Positions 8,294-17,439 are shown, counted from the first letter of the stretch. The stretch: 64,000 bases of DNA from Pedococcus bigeumensis (GCF_006438965.1 NZ_RCZM01000001.1:683097-747096); one strand, 5' to 3'. Notes: generated from the sequence alone by a model not told the origin. Made by a program: numbers and translations.

Positions 8294-9154
8294 CTACGTG
8301 GTGGTTCGGCGACGCACCGCGAGGTATGCCGCGCCGGCACCGACCAGCCCGACGAGGCCGAGCCCGGCCAGCAAGGTCATCGGCGTACCGGAGCCGGGGT
8401 CGGCCGCTGCGGCAGCGGTCCTCTCGCCGGAGCCGGTGCTGCCGTTGGGGGACACTGTCACCGAGCCGGTCGCCGCTGTCGATGTTGAGTCGTTCGGTAG
8501 GACAGTGGTGGCTGACGGCTTGACCCCGGGAGTGGGGCCGGCCGACGAGCCGGAGGCAGCGCTTCCTGCCTGAGGCGTCGTGCCGGACGTGCTCGAACCG
8601 CTGGGCTTGGCCGGGGTGGTGCCCGCCGGCTTGGGCTTGGCGGCCGGCGGCTTGCTCGACGAGCTGGACGGACTCGGCCGGGGCGTCGGCTTCGGCTGGG
8701 GCTTGGGCGCCGCAGCCGGGGGCGCGCTGCTCGGCGCGCCCCCAGACCCGAAGGCGAACCCGATCACGCTGCCGGGCGCCGGGTTGTAGCCCGCTACACC
8801 CACCTGGCTGTAGGTCCAGGAGCCCCCGCGTAGCGCGTGGTAGAACGCCCAGTAGGCGTCAGCCGGCGGCATCTGGATGCACGGGTCGCTCGCGGGCGTG
8901 CCGTTGATCCGGCACACGACAGTGCCCGGGTACCGCTGCGGGCTCACGACAGCCGCAACCGCCCTGAGGGCCGACATCGCGGAGGTGGGGTCGCCGGACG
9001 CGCACGAGGTGGTGCTGGAGGAGCCGTAGTCGATGACGACGGTGACCCCGGAGGTGCCGGAGCAAGCCGCCGCTTGGGCGGCCCCACCCGGGAGGGTGAG
9101 GCCACCGGCGACGACGAGCCCGGCGACTGCGGTGAGGCGGGCAACGGTCCGCAT
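8294..9154 (-). CDS. Secreted, C-terminally membrane-anchored DUF4430-like (transcobalamin beta-domain-like) protein
   Basis: The 286-residue product has a signal peptide (about 1-29, ending GGAAQAA). A domain of about 110 residues follows: GVTVVIDYG, YPGTVVCRINGTPASDPC, YWAFYHALRGGSWTYSQVGV and PAPGSVIGFAFG. The 'YW-x-Y/F-x-H-x-x-x-GG-x-W-x-YS' core is typical of DUF4430-like domains, the small beta domain that closes over the corrinoid in animal transcobalamin and intrinsic factor. A Pro/Ser/Lys-rich linker leads to one transmembrane segment (about 262-280) and RRRTTT. Four cysteines in the domain could form disulfides. The start codon overlaps the stop of the toroid-protein gene by one base, so the two are probably made in fixed ratio. 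I infer that it is the lid partner of that protein; this needs proof. Confidence 0.7.
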   Translation of the reverse strand: MRTVARLTAVAGLVVAGGLTLPGGAAQAAACSGTSGVTVVIDYGSSSTTSCASGDPTSAMSALRAVAAVVSPQRYPGTVVCRINGTPASDPCIQMPPADAYWAFYHALRGGSWTYSQVGVAGYNPAPGSVIGFAFGSGGAPSSAPPAAAPKPQPKPTPRPSPSSSSSKPPAAKPKPAGTTPAKPSGSSTSGTTPQAGSAASGSSAGPTPGVKPSATTVLPNDSTSTAATGSVTVSPNGSTGSGERTAAAAADPGSGTPMTLLAGLGLVGLVGAGAAYLAVRRRTTT

Positions 9155-10788
9155 CAGGCGTGCGCCCCCTTCCTTCGCGCCAGGACGATGGCGCCGACAC
9201 CGGCTGCGAGGAGCAGGGAGGCCACCAGCAGCGTCGCCGCGATGTTGCTGCCGGTGAATGCGAGTCTGCCCGGGGCGGCCGATGCGGCCGGGGCCGCCGC
9301 CGGGTCGGCCGGCGAGGAGGTGGAGCTCGTGCCGCCCCCGCTCGAGGTGCTGGTCGTCGTGCTGGTGGTCGTGCTGCTGGTCGTGCTCGACGTCGTCGCT
9401 GCGCAGGCCAGGTCGGGCGCGGTGGCGTCCGCACCGGTGGCAGACACGGCGAACAGTGGTGCGCCGGCCAGCGCGAGCACGGCCTGGGACGTGGCCCGTC
9501 GGTCCTGGTCGGTCACTGCGGTTGCGGCTGCCTCGGCCGCCGCGTTGTAGGCGATTCCCCCGCGCAGCGCCACCGGTGCCGTGCAGCCGTACTGCACGGA
9601 GCGCAGGTAGGCCTGGGCGGCACGGGCCTGTGCAGAGCGTCCTCCCGCGAGGAACGCCTGGCCGGCCAGACCGGTCGAGTTGGCGTTGACCTCGGCGGTC
9701 GGACCTGCGCCACCAACGCCACCACCGGCCCGCTGGATGCCGGCGAGGTAGTCAAGGCCCTGCCCGGCGTCCGCGTCTGCGGTCCCCGCCGCAGCAATGA
9801 GGGCCTGAACCGCGAAGGCGGTCACGTCGGGGTCGCTGGTGCAGGGCGAGGCGCCGAAGGAGAGACTGAAGCCGCCGTCGGTGCACTGGTTGGCACGGAT
9901 GATGCTGACCGAGGCGGCACTCGGGGTCTGCCCGGCCCGGATGAGGCTCATCACGGCCAGCGACTGACCGATCAGGTTGGAGTAGTCGGCGAACGGGCTC
10001 TCCGGAGTGCCGGCACCGGACTTGTCCGAGAAGCGGCCACTCGGCTTCTCGAGCGACTGGAGGCTGGCGATGAGGTCGACCCCGCCGAAGGCCCGCGGGT
10101 TGACTCCCTGCGCGCCGGCCACGAGCAGGGCCTTGGCCAGGGCGCCGGCGTAGAGCTCGGTGGCACCGTAGGCCGGGCCGATGTATTCGTTGATGTGGTC
10201 CGCGGCGTACGCGGTGGCGGCAGTGGCCTCGGTCTGACCTGCGCCGGCGGCGTCGAGCGCCAGCACGCCGTCCAGGGTGAGTCCGTAGTCGGCGTAGTCG
10301 ACGCCGTCAAAGGTCTGCGAGAAGTGGTGTCCGCCGGTCGCGAGCTCGCGCTCGAGGAAGCCCGCGGCGACGAGGGTCGGATCCGTCGAGGTCTCCGGGA
10401 GTGCGGCGGCTGCCCTCAGGCCGTAGCGCGCGGAGTCGCCACCCAGGACCAGCCCTGCGGTGGGGGAGGTGCTCTGCTCGGTGGTCGACGTGGTCGATCG
10501 CGACCTCGTCGCGGTCGGGGTCGTCCCAGTCGGCGTGCCGGTCGCGGTGCCCGTGGTGGGCTCGCTGGACGTCGTGGTCGAACCGGCGGTCGACGAGGTG
10601 GCGGCGGGCGTCGTCGTCGAGCCGGTGGGTTCGGCGGTCGTGCTCGCGCCCGTGCTCGTCGTACTCGTGGTGGTGACGGGGGTGGGCTCGGTCGTGCCGG
10701 CGAACGCCGCGCCGGGCAGGACCAGAGCGACCCCCAGGGTCAGGGCGAGGGCAGCGGCCGTGCGGGCGCTGCGAAGGGTGCGGTGCAT
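9154..10788 (-). CDS. Sortase-anchored alpha/alpha-toroid surface protein, transcobalamin/intrinsic-factor-like
   Basis: This 544-residue exported protein starts at the ATG five bases after GAGAGG. The signal peptide ends GAAFA (about residue 31), and a Thr/Ser-rich stalk runs to about 110. The body (about 120-455) holds helical repeats of the prenyltransferase/squalene-cyclase toroid kind: FLERELATGGHHFSQ, YADYGLTLDGVLAL, FGGVDLIASLQSL, YSNLIGQSLAVMSL, QCTDGGFSL, DPDVTAFAVQALIAA, NSTGLAGQAFLAGG. A second Thr/Ser stalk follows. The C terminus has LAFTG, a hydrophobic segment and ARRKG, a sorting signal of the LAxTG type used by class E sortases. The toroid fold is shared with cobalamin-binding transcobalamins; with the riboswitch and ECF genes this suggests corrinoid capture outside the cell. 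An enzymatic prenyltransferase role is unlikely, as no metal or DxDD site is visible. Confidence 0.78.
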   Translation of the reverse strand: MHRTLRSARTAAALALTLGVALVLPGAAFAGTTEPTPVTTTSTTSTGASTTAEPTGSTTTPAATSSTAGSTTTSSEPTTGTATGTPTGTTPTATRSRSTTSTTEQSTSPTAGLVLGGDSARYGLRAAAALPETSTDPTLVAAGFLERELATGGHHFSQTFDGVDYADYGLTLDGVLALDAAGAGQTEATAATAYAADHINEYIGPAYGATELYAGALAKALLVAGAQGVNPRAFGGVDLIASLQSLEKPSGRFSDKSGAGTPESPFADYSNLIGQSLAVMSLIRAGQTPSAASVSIIRANQCTDGGFSLSFGASPCTSDPDVTAFAVQALIAAAGTADADAGQGLDYLAGIQRAGGGVGGAGPTAEVNANSTGLAGQAFLAGGRSAQARAAQAYLRSVQYGCTAPVALRGGIAYNAAAEAAATAVTDQDRRATSQAVLALAGAPLFAVSATGADATAPDLACAATTSSTTSSTTTSTTTSTSSGGGTSSTSSPADPAAAPAASAAPGRLAFTGSNIAATLLVASLLLAAGVGAIVLARRKGAHA

Positions 10789-10846
10789 GATGCCTCTCAA
10801 TGCGAAAGGTGTCGCGACGGGTGCACCGGCACCAGAACGTGAAAGA

Positions 10847-10877
10847 CCCCCGGCGTCGCAACAGCGACATCGGGGGG
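10847..10877 (-). terminator. Intrinsic terminator of the cobalamin riboswitch
   Basis: Read on the minus strand, CCCCCG pairs with CGGGGG and an inner GTCGC pairs with GCGAC around a TGTT loop. The sequence then runs into TCTTTC. It lies between the riboswitch core and the toroid gene, so it can stop transcription when ligand is bound. Confidence 0.7.
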
Positions 10878-10919
10878 CGGCCTCGGACCTGGTGTCCGGG
10901 CTCCGCCCCGCGTACCTCG

Positions 10920-11053
10920 ACGGAAATGGAGCCGCTTCGCGATCCAGGTGTTCCGGCTCGCCGCGTTTCAAAGCGGCCTACGGTTGCGGGTCAGCGCCGG
11001 AGTTGGACCGGCTTCCCCTGGTTGTCGCGTCGTGGTGTCGCCCTGGGGCAACG
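10920..11053 (-). promoter_or_regulatory. Cobalamin (B12) riboswitch
   Basis: On the minus strand the leader contains, in order, AGGGGAAGCCGGTCC, AACTCCGGCGCTGACCCGCA, ACCGTAGG, a short hairpin GCCGC-TTTGAAAC-GCGGC, and GAGCCGGAACACCTGG. The 'GGCGCTGACCCGCAACCGT' core and the final B12 box are the hallmarks of the cobalamin riboswitch family. The segment between core and B12 box is short, and the GCCACTG box of the long btuB type is missing, so it resembles the compact actinobacterial forms. An intrinsic terminator follows, so ligand should switch the operon off. It heads the toroid-DUF4430-ECF operon and is the main evidence for the substrate of that system. Confidence 0.88.
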
Positions 11054-11059
11054 CCGCTC

Positions 11060-11065
11060 AGACTA
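11060..11065 (-). promoter_or_regulatory. -10 element of the corrinoid-capture operon
   Basis: TAGTCT on the minus strand would start transcription near 11053, just before the first paired bases of the cobalamin riboswitch. No clear -35 is visible. Confidence 0.45.
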
Positions 11066-11119
11066 CACCGCACGAAGGCCGCCCCCACCCGTCAGCACGT
11101 GCCGTTCGTCACGGCCCGC

Positions 11120-11125
11120 TAGACT
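11120..11125 (+). promoter_or_regulatory. -10 element of the ileS T-box transcript
   Basis: TAGACT at 11120-11125 places the transcript start near 11132, a few bases before T-box stem I. It lies 54 bases from the oppositely directed riboswitch promoter. Confidence 0.5.
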
Positions 11126-11131
11126 CGGGTG

Positions 11132-11383
11132 CACAGGCACTGAACCGGCCATCACCGGGGAGCCTCCGGAAGAACGGTCACGGCCACGCGGCATACCCGC
11201 GGGGTGGTGGCTCACTAGAACCGGACGGGTGGGTCCGTCACAACCTTGCGCAAGAGCGGTCGTATGCCGCGGGCCCACCTCGGGCGCGCGACTGCGGCAA
11301 GCGAGGTGGCACCGCGGTGCCGCCGGGAATCCCGGCGACGTCGTCCTCGTGTGAGAACACGAGTGATGCGAGGACCGCCGACC
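11132..11383 (+). promoter_or_regulatory. T-box riboswitch of ileS (ultrashort stem I, translational type)
   Basis: The leader reads uncharged tRNA-Ile. Stem I is very short: GAACCGGCC, then the isoleucine specifier ATC at 11151-11153, then ACCGGGGAGCC. The conserved T-box AGGTGGCACCGCGGTGCC is at 11304-11321. Downstream, GTCCTCG (11343-11349) can pair with CGAGGAC (11369-11375), which covers the ribosome binding site GAGGA; the alternative hairpin CTCGTG/CACGAG (11346-11363) would free it. No T-tract terminator is seen, so control is probably at translation initiation, as in other actinobacterial ileS T-boxes. The middle of the leader carries two inverted GTATGCC-type repeats (11188-11196 and 11262-11270) that can pair with each other. 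Confidence 0.88.
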
Positions 11384-14300
11384 ATGACCTACCCCAAGGT
11401 CTCCAGCGACACTGCTTCCAGCGACGTCCCGGGGGCTGCCACCGGCGTGCCCGCGTCGCCCCGGTTCCCCGAGATCGAGGAGCGCATCCTCAAGTACTGG
11501 GACGAGGACGGCACCTTCGTCGCCTCGGTGGAGAACCGGTCGGCCGGCACCAACGGCGACAACGAGTTCGTCTTCTACGACGGACCGCCCTTCGCCAACG
11601 GACTGCCGCACTACGGCCACCTGCTGACCGGATACGTGAAGGACCTGATCCCGCGCTACCAGACGATGCGCGGTCGCCGGGTGGAGCGCCGGTTCGGCTG
11701 GGACACCCACGGGCTGCCTGCCGAGCTCGAGGCGATGAGCCAGCTCGGCATCAAGACCAAGGACGAGATCCTCGAGATCGGCATCGAGAAGTTCAACGAG
11801 AAGTGCCGCGAGTCGGTGCTGAAGTACACCGGTGAGTGGCGCGACTACGTCACCCGCCAGGCGCGGTGGGTCGACTTCGACAACGACTACAAGACGCTCA
11901 ACCCCGACTACATGGAGTCGGTCATCTGGGCGTTCAAGTCGCTGCACGACAAGGGCCTGATCTACGAGGGCTTCCGCGTGCTGCCCTACTGCTGGAACGA
12001 CCAGACTCCGTTGTCCAACCACGAGCTGCGGATGGACGACGACGTCTACCAGATGCGTCAGGACCCGGCCGTGACCGTCGGTGTCCGGCTGTCGACCGGC
12101 GAGCTCGCGCTGGTCTGGACCACGACGCCCTGGACGCTGCCGTCCAACCTCGCGGTGATGGTGCACCCCGACATCGACTACGTCGTCGTCGAGGCGTCGC
12201 TCCCGACGGGCAAGGCCGAGCGCTACGTCATCGGCGAGGAGCGGCTGCCGTCCTACGCGCGCGACCTGTTCGGCGACCCGCAGGCCGACGTCGAGTCCTT
12301 CGTCGTCGAGCGGCTCAAGGGCCGCGACCTGTTGGGTCGCTCCTACACGCCGCCGTTCAGCTACTACGCGGGCCACGAGAACGCCCACCGCGTCGTCGAG
12401 GCCGACTTCGTGACGACCTCCGACGGCACCGGGCTGGTGCACAGCGCCGGCGCCTTCGGTGAGGACGACAAGGTCGTGACCGACCGCGAGGGCATCGAGC
12501 CGGTCATGCCGGTCGGCCCCGACGGGTGCTTCACCTTCCCGGTGTCCGAGTACGAAGGCATGCTCGTCTTCGACGCCAACCTGCCGATCATCGACGACCT
12601 CAAGGCCGCCACCCGAGGTGAGGCCGCACACGGCTCGGTGACCGAGGGCACGGTGCTGCTGCGCCGCGAGACCTACGACCACTCCTACCCGCACTGCTGG
12701 CGCTGCCGGCAACCGCTGATCTACAAGGCCGTGTCGAGCTGGTTCGTCGAGGTCACCAAGTTCAAGGACCGGATGCTCGAGCTCAACGAGCAGATCGCCT
12801 GGACGCCCGACCACATCCAGAACGGCCAGTTCGGCAAGTGGCTCGACAACGCCCGCGACTGGTCGATCACCCGCAACCGGTTCTGGGGCAGCCCGGTGCC
12901 GGTGTGGCGTTCGGACGACGCGCAGTACCCGCGGCTCGACGTCTACGGGTCCTTCGAGGAGATCGAGCGCGACTTCGGACGGCTGCCGCGCAACGCCGAC
13001 GGCGAGGTCGACCTGCACCGTCCCTTCGTCGACGACCTCACCCGGCCGAACCCCGACGACCCGACCGGGCAGTCGACCATGCGCCGGGTCGAGGACGTGC
13101 TCGACGTCTGGTTCGACTCGGGCTCGATGAGCTATGCGCAGGTGCACTACCCGTTCGAGAACGCCGAGTGGTTCGAGCACCACTTCCCGGCCGACTTCAT
13201 CGTCGAGTACATCGGGCAGACCCGCGGCTGGTTCTACATGCTGCACATCCTGTCGACGGCGCTGTTCGACCGGCCGGCGTTCAGCTCCGTGATCTGCCAC
13301 GGCATCGTGCTTGGGTCCGACGGCCAGAAGATGTCCAAGTCGCTGCGCAACTACCCCGACGTGCGCGAGGTCTTCGACCGCGACGGGGCCGACGCCATGC
13401 GCTGGTTCCTCATGGGCAGCCCGATCCTGCGCGGTGGCAACCTCATCGTCACAGAGCAGGGCATCCGGGACGGCGTGCGCCAGGTGATCATCCCCTTGTG
13501 GAACACCTGGTACTTCTTCTCGTTGTATGCCAACGCTTTTGGGCAAGGCAATGGCTATGAGGCGAAGTGGTCCACGGCATCGACCGACCCACTCGACCGC
13601 TACCTGCTGGCCAAGCTCGGCGAGTACGTCCGGACCATGCAGGAGCAGCTGGACGGCTACGAGGTCGCCAACGCGTGCGAGACCACTCGTGGCTTCCTCG
13701 ACGTGGTGACCAACTGGTACGTCCGCCGCTCCCGTGAACGGTTCTGGGACACCGGCGACGGCTCTGGCTCGGGCAAGGGCGGCGCGGAGCAGGCCTTCGA
13801 CACGCTCTACACCGCGCTCGAGGTGGTATGCCGCGTGGCCGCGCCGCTGCTGCCCCTCACCACCGAGGAGATCTGGCGCGGGCTCACGGGCGGTCGGTCG
13901 GTGCACCTCACCGACTGGCCGGACCACACCGACCTGCCGGACGACCACGCGCTGGTCTCCGGCATGGACCGCGCCCGTGAGGTCTGCTCGGTGGCCTCGT
14001 CGCTGCGCAAGGCCGGCGGGCTCCGGGTGCGGCTGCCCCTGAACGACCTCACCGTCGTCACAGCGCGAGCGGCGTCGCTCAAGGACTTCGGCGCGATCAT
14101 CGCCGACGAGGTCAACGTCCGGACGGTCACCCTCCGTGACCTCGGCGATGCGACCGAGGCCGACTTCGGCATCACGCAGCGGCTCACCGTCAACGCCCGG
14201 GCGGCGGGTCCGCGTCTGGGTCGCGAGGTGCAGACGGCCATCAAGGGCAGCAAGTCCGGCAACTGGTCCGTGGCGGCCGACGGCACGGTGACCGCCGGTG

Positions 14301-14710
14301 GCCTCGACCTCGTCGAGGGGGAGTACACCCTCGAGATGGTCGTCGACGCCGCGCAGCAGGGCGGGGCCAGGGCCACAGCGATGCTGCCCGGTGGCGGCTT
14401 CGTCGTCCTCGACACCGAGGTCACGGCCGAGCTCGCCCAGGAGGGCCTCGCCCGCGACGTCGTGCGGGCGGTCCAGCAGGCCCGGCGCGATGCCGGCCTG
14501 GACGTCTCCGACCGCATCTCGTTGACAGTCACCGGTTCCCAAGCCGTGTGGGAGGCCACGGTCGCGCACCAGGCGCTCATCGTCGAGGAGACGTTGGCGA
14601 GCCAGTTCGGCTCGGCGCCGCAGCTTGACGCGCTGCCGGATCGCGAGGACGTCGCCAAGGCCACGGTCGGTGACGGGGAGCCGATCCGCATCAAGGTCAT
14701 GAAGCTCTAG
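11384..14710 (+). CDS. ileS: Isoleucyl-tRNA synthetase
   Basis: The 1108-residue cytoplasmic class I synthetase charges tRNA-Ile. The HIGH motif is HYGH at 76-79 within [13 protein letters not shown], and KMSKS is at 649-653. Between them is the large CP1 editing domain, which removes mischarged valine, and the zinc-type CRQP segment HCWRCRQPL. Length and the C-terminal extension match the long IleS type of actinobacteria. ATG at 11384 was chosen because it lies nine bases after GAGGA, which the T-box leader can sequester. In-frame upstream codons fall within the structured leader. The last base triplet TAG is read in part by the convergent ligase gene (CTAG shared). Confidence 0.97.
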   Translation: MTYPKVSSDTASSDVPGAATGVPASPRFPEIEERILKYWDEDGTFVASVENRSAGTNGDNEFVFYDGPPFANGLPHYGHLLTGYVKDLIPRYQTMRGRRVERRFGWDTHGLPAELEAMSQLGIKTKDEILEIGIEKFNEKCRESVLKYTGEWRDYVTRQARWVDFDNDYKTLNPDYMESVIWAFKSLHDKGLIYEGFRVLPYCWNDQTPLSNHELRMDDDVYQMRQDPAVTVGVRLSTGELALVWTTTPWTLPSNLAVMVHPDIDYVVVEASLPTGKAERYVIGEERLPSYARDLFGDPQADVESFVVERLKGRDLLGRSYTPPFSYYAGHENAHRVVEADFVTTSDGTGLVHSAGAFGEDDKVVTDREGIEPVMPVGPDGCFTFPVSEYEGMLVFDANLPIIDDLKAATRGEAAHGSVTEGTVLLRRETYDHSYPHCWRCRQPLIYKAVSSWFVEVTKFKDRMLELNEQIAWTPDHIQNGQFGKWLDNARDWSITRNRFWGSPVPVWRSDDAQYPRLDVYGSFEEIERDFGRLPRNADGEVDLHRPFVDDLTRPNPDDPTGQSTMRRVEDVLDVWFDSGSMSYAQVHYPFENAEWFEHHFPADFIVEYIGQTRGWFYMLHILSTALFDRPAFSSVICHGIVLGSDGQKMSKSLRNYPDVREVFDRDGADAMRWFLMGSPILRGGNLIVTEQGIRDGVRQVIIPLWNTWYFFSLYANAFGQGNGYEAKWSTASTDPLDRYLLAKLGEYVRTMQEQLDGYEVANACETTRGFLDVVTNWYVRRSRERFWDTGDGSGSGKGGAEQAFDTLYTALEVVCRVAAPLLPLTTEEIWRGLTGGRSVHLTDWPDHTDLPDDHALVSGMDRAREVCSVASSLRKAGGLRVRLPLNDLTVVTARAASLKDFGAIIADEVNVRTVTLRDLGDATEADFGITQRLTVNARAAGPRLGREVQTAIKGSKSGNWSVAADGTVTAGGLDLVEGEYTLEMVVDAAQQGGARATAMLPGGGFVVLDTEVTAELAQEGLARDVVRAVQQARRDAGLDVSDRISLTVTGSQAVWEATVAHQALIVEETLASQFGSAPQLDALPDREDVAKATVGDGEPIRIKVMKL

Positions 14711-16260
14711 CCGGAGTCGGACCCGCCTCCGCCACGGAGGCGGGTCTTGATGTCGGGCTTGAGCACCTTGCCGACCTTGGAGCGGGGCAGCTCGCTCCAG
14801 ACGTGGATGGCCTTGGGCGCCTTCACCCCGCCGATCCGCTCCCTGACGAAGGCGACCAGCTCGGCGGCCTCGACCGCCCGCCCGGGCAGCACCTGCACGA
14901 CGGCCTCGACCCGCTCGCCCCACTTCTCGTCGGGCAGGCCCACGACGGCACAGTCCTGTACGTCGGGGTGCTGCATCAGGGCCTGCTCGACCTCGGTGGA
15001 GTACACGTTGAAGCCGCCGGTGATGATCATGTCCTTGGCCCGGTCCACGATGAACAGGAAGCCATCCGGGTCGAGATAGCCGATGTCGCCGGTGTGGTGC
15101 CAGCCGTGCAGCGACGCCTCGGCGGTGGCATCCGGGTTCTTGTAGTAGCCGGGCATGACCAGCGACGAACGGATCACGATCTCGCCGCGCGCTCCGTGGG
15201 CCAGCAGCTCACCCACCGGGTCCATGATCGCCACGGTGACCAGTGGCGACGGACGTCCCGCCGAGGACAGCCGCTCCGTCGCGATTGTCCCGTCGGCCCG
15301 GAAGTGGTCCGCCGGCGGCATCATCGAGACCATCATCGGCGCCTCGGTCTGCCCGAACAGCTGGGCCATCGCCGGCCCGATCCGCGTCAGCGCCTCCTCC
15401 AGCCGGGCCGCGGACATGGGTGCCGCGCCGTACCAGAAGCACTGCAGCGACGTCAGGTCGGTCGAGTCCAACCGGTCGTGGCCGAGCAGCATGTAGATCA
15501 ACGTCGGCGGCAGGAACGTGTGGGTGACCCGGTGCCGCTCCACGAGGGACAGGAAGCCGCCCACGTCGGGGCTGCGCATGATGACGACCTCGCCACCGTG
15601 GCAGAGGATCGGGAAGCACAGCACTCCCGCGGCGTGGGTCAGCGGTGCCAGGGCGAGGTAGACGGGTCGTCCCTGGAACGGGTAGCCCATCAGGGTCAGT
15701 GCCGTCATCGTCTCCAGGTTGGTCCCCGTCAACATCACGCCCTTGGGCCGCCCGGTGGTCCCGCCTGTCCCGACGATCATCGCGAGGTCTTCCACGGCGG
15801 GGAGGTCGACAGGGGGTTCGACCTCCCCGCCAGCCAGGAAGTCCGTCCAGGTGACCGCACCGGCCACCGAGTCGTCGAGGCACACCCAGGTGTGCACCTT
15901 CGGGAGGTCGTCGCGGATCCGCCCGACCAACGGGGCGAACGACGCCTGGAACACCACCACCGAGCAGTCGAACAGGTCGAGCAGCTCGCGGTTCTCGGCC
16001 GCCTCGTTGCGCGGGTTGATCGGGCACCACACGGCTCCGGCTCGGCTGATCCCGAAGACGCACGAGAACGCCACCGGGTCGTTGGCCGACAGGATCGCCA
16101 CCGTGTCGCCCGGTCGGACGCCACGAGCGGCCAACGCGGCGGCGACGCCGAACGACACCTCGCGCACCGCGGCATACGTCATCGACACACCGTCGGTGGT
16201 GAGGCAGGGGGCCTCCGGGCCGAGGGAGGCACCCTTGTCGAGGTAGTCGACGATCCGCAT
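14707..16260 (-). CDS. Acyl-CoA synthetase (AMP-dependent synthetase/ligase)
   Basis: The 517-residue enzyme of the ANL superfamily activates a carboxylic acid with ATP and joins it to CoA. The P-loop [10 protein letters not shown] is at 165-174, the ATP-binding GQTEAPMM block near 300, and the hinge and C-terminal domain contain [20 protein letters not shown] and [14 protein letters not shown]. The C-terminal [10 protein letters not shown] provides the catalytic lysine. It is the last gene of a three-gene operon with a saccharopine-dehydrogenase-like protein (10 bases upstream) and an SDR, facing the TetR gene. The substrate is unknown; operon partners suggest a fatty or branched acyl chain. 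Its stop codon shares CTAG with ileS. Confidence 0.87.
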   Translation of the reverse strand: MRIVDYLDKGASLGPEAPCLTTDGVSMTYAAVREVSFGVAAALAARGVRPGDTVAILSANDPVAFSCVFGISRAGAVWCPINPRNEAAENRELLDLFDCSVVVFQASFAPLVGRIRDDLPKVHTWVCLDDSVAGAVTWTDFLAGGEVEPPVDLPAVEDLAMIVGTGGTTGRPKGVMLTGTNLETMTALTLMGYPFQGRPVYLALAPLTHAAGVLCFPILCHGGEVVIMRSPDVGGFLSLVERHRVTHTFLPPTLIYMLLGHDRLDSTDLTSLQCFWYGAAPMSAARLEEALTRIGPAMAQLFGQTEAPMMVSMMPPADHFRADGTIATERLSSAGRPSPLVTVAIMDPVGELLAHGARGEIVIRSSLVMPGYYKNPDATAEASLHGWHHTGDIGYLDPDGFLFIVDRAKDMIITGGFNVYSTEVEQALMQHPDVQDCAVVGLPDEKWGERVEAVVQVLPGRAVEAAELVAFVRERIGGVKAPKAIHVWSELPRSKVGKVLKPDIKTRLRGGGGSDSG

Positions 16261-16269
16261 GGTGCGCGC

Positions 16270-17397
16270 TCAGCGCTCCACCGTGACGACCGGCTCCATC
16301 ACCAGTCCGAACGAGCGGAGCACCCCCAGCAGCTCGCGGTGCCCGAAGGCCTGGCACGCCGAGGCGAATCCCGCCCGTAGCGGTGGTTGCTGGATCAGGC
16401 TGTAGGCGGCGTAGGCCTGGAGTAGGCCGGTCTGCTTGTAGTTCTGGTTGCCGTGGATCACGCAGTGCGCGCGACCGAGCGGACCGGAGGCGTGCACCGA
16501 GTCGAGGGACTTGTTGATCCGGGCGTACTCGCGAGGGGGCATCTGGTTCATCACCTGTGCCGCGGTCGCGTCGAGGGCGTCGTACTTCGCGTCGCGGTCC
16601 ATGTCCTTGGTGGCTTCGAGGGCAGCCGCCACGATCTGCGGCACCCCGAGCATGAGGGGCTTGTTGAAGACGCCGCCCAGGGCCCTGACGTTGGCGACGC
16701 GCGGGTCCTTGCGGAACCAGACCGGGTGCGACGTGCCACCCCACGGCAGGGCCAGCGCCAGCTCGTGCTGACCGGGGATGGCGAGCTGGTAGAGGCCTGC
16801 GTCGGCGTCCCACTCCTGGTACTGGTTCTGCTCGAGGTAGTGCGCCTTGGACATCGCGGCGTTGACCAGGATCGTCTGGGTCGAGGCGATCGTCGGGCTG
16901 CCACCCCAGAACACGGCGACGTCCAACGTGTCCAGGCCTGGGTTCTCGAGGCAGATCTGCGCGGCGATCTCACCAGTCGTGTACATCTGCGCGACACCGG
17001 GGGAGAGCAGCAGCCCGGCCGCCCGGAAGTCTGCGCCGTACTGCTCGTCGCAGGTGATCAGCCAGTCCTGCTCGCCGGTCGTGTCGACGTAGTGCGCGCC
17101 TGCGGCGAGGGCGGCCTCGACGACCTCCGGACCGTACCTCGCGAACGGCCCCACCGTGTTGCACACGACGGACGCGCCGCGGAACAGCTCGGTGAGCGCC
17201 TCGACCGAGTGCTCCACGGTGGACACCTCGTACTGGGCCGTCTCGATGCCGGGGACGTTGGCGTTCATCGCGGCGTCGAGCTTGTCCGAGTCGCGGCCGG
17301 CCGCGAGGAAGGGGACGTTGAACTCGCGCAGGTACTCGCAGACGAGGCGCCCGGTGTAGCCGGAGGCGCCATAGACGACGACGGGCTTGTCAGTCAT
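16270..17397 (-). CDS. Saccharopine-dehydrogenase-like NAD(P)-binding protein (DUF5938 type)
   Basis: The 375-residue protein starts with a Rossmann fingerprint VVVYGASGYTGRLV (6-19), as in saccharopine dehydrogenase-like oxidoreductases and the mycobacterial trans-acting enoyl reductases. NTVGPFARYG and GAHYVDTTGE are the next conserved blocks. The C-terminal half is specific to the actinobacterial DUF5938 group. The reaction is unknown; I infer reduction of an acyl or lipid intermediate from the neighbouring acyl-CoA ligase and SDR. It begins 10 bases before the ligase gene and follows the SDR gene after a 109-base gap that contains a GTATGCTG-type hairpin. Confidence 0.7.
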   Translation of the reverse strand: MTDKPVVVYGASGYTGRLVCEYLREFNVPFLAAGRDSDKLDAAMNANVPGIETAQYEVSTVEHSVEALTELFRGASVVCNTVGPFARYGPEVVEAALAAGAHYVDTTGEQDWLITCDEQYGADFRAAGLLLSPGVAQMYTTGEIAAQICLENPGLDTLDVAVFWGGSPTIASTQTILVNAAMSKAHYLEQNQYQEWDADAGLYQLAIPGQHELALALPWGGTSHPVWFRKDPRVANVRALGGVFNKPLMLGVPQIVAAALEATKDMDRDAKYDALDATAAQVMNQMPPREYARINKSLDSVHASGPLGRAHCVIHGNQNYKQTGLLQAYAAYSLIQQPPLRAGFASACQAFGHRELLGVLRSFGLVMEPVVTVER

Positions 17398-17439
17398 GGT
17401 GATTCGAGCCTTTCGTGGATGGCTGGCCGAGCTGGGGAG

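Noticed and set aside
9154-10788. Calling the toroid protein a prenyltransferase or squalene cyclase
   Set aside because: The helical repeats fit the fold, but no catalytic DxDD or zinc ligands are visible, and the protein is secreted and wall-anchored.
11063-14923. A 1286-residue open frame antisense to ileS
   Set aside because: It runs opposite a gene with every IleS motif, is rich in Arg, Gly and Val as antisense frames in GC-rich DNA are, and crosses the T-box leader. It is a shadow of codon bias.
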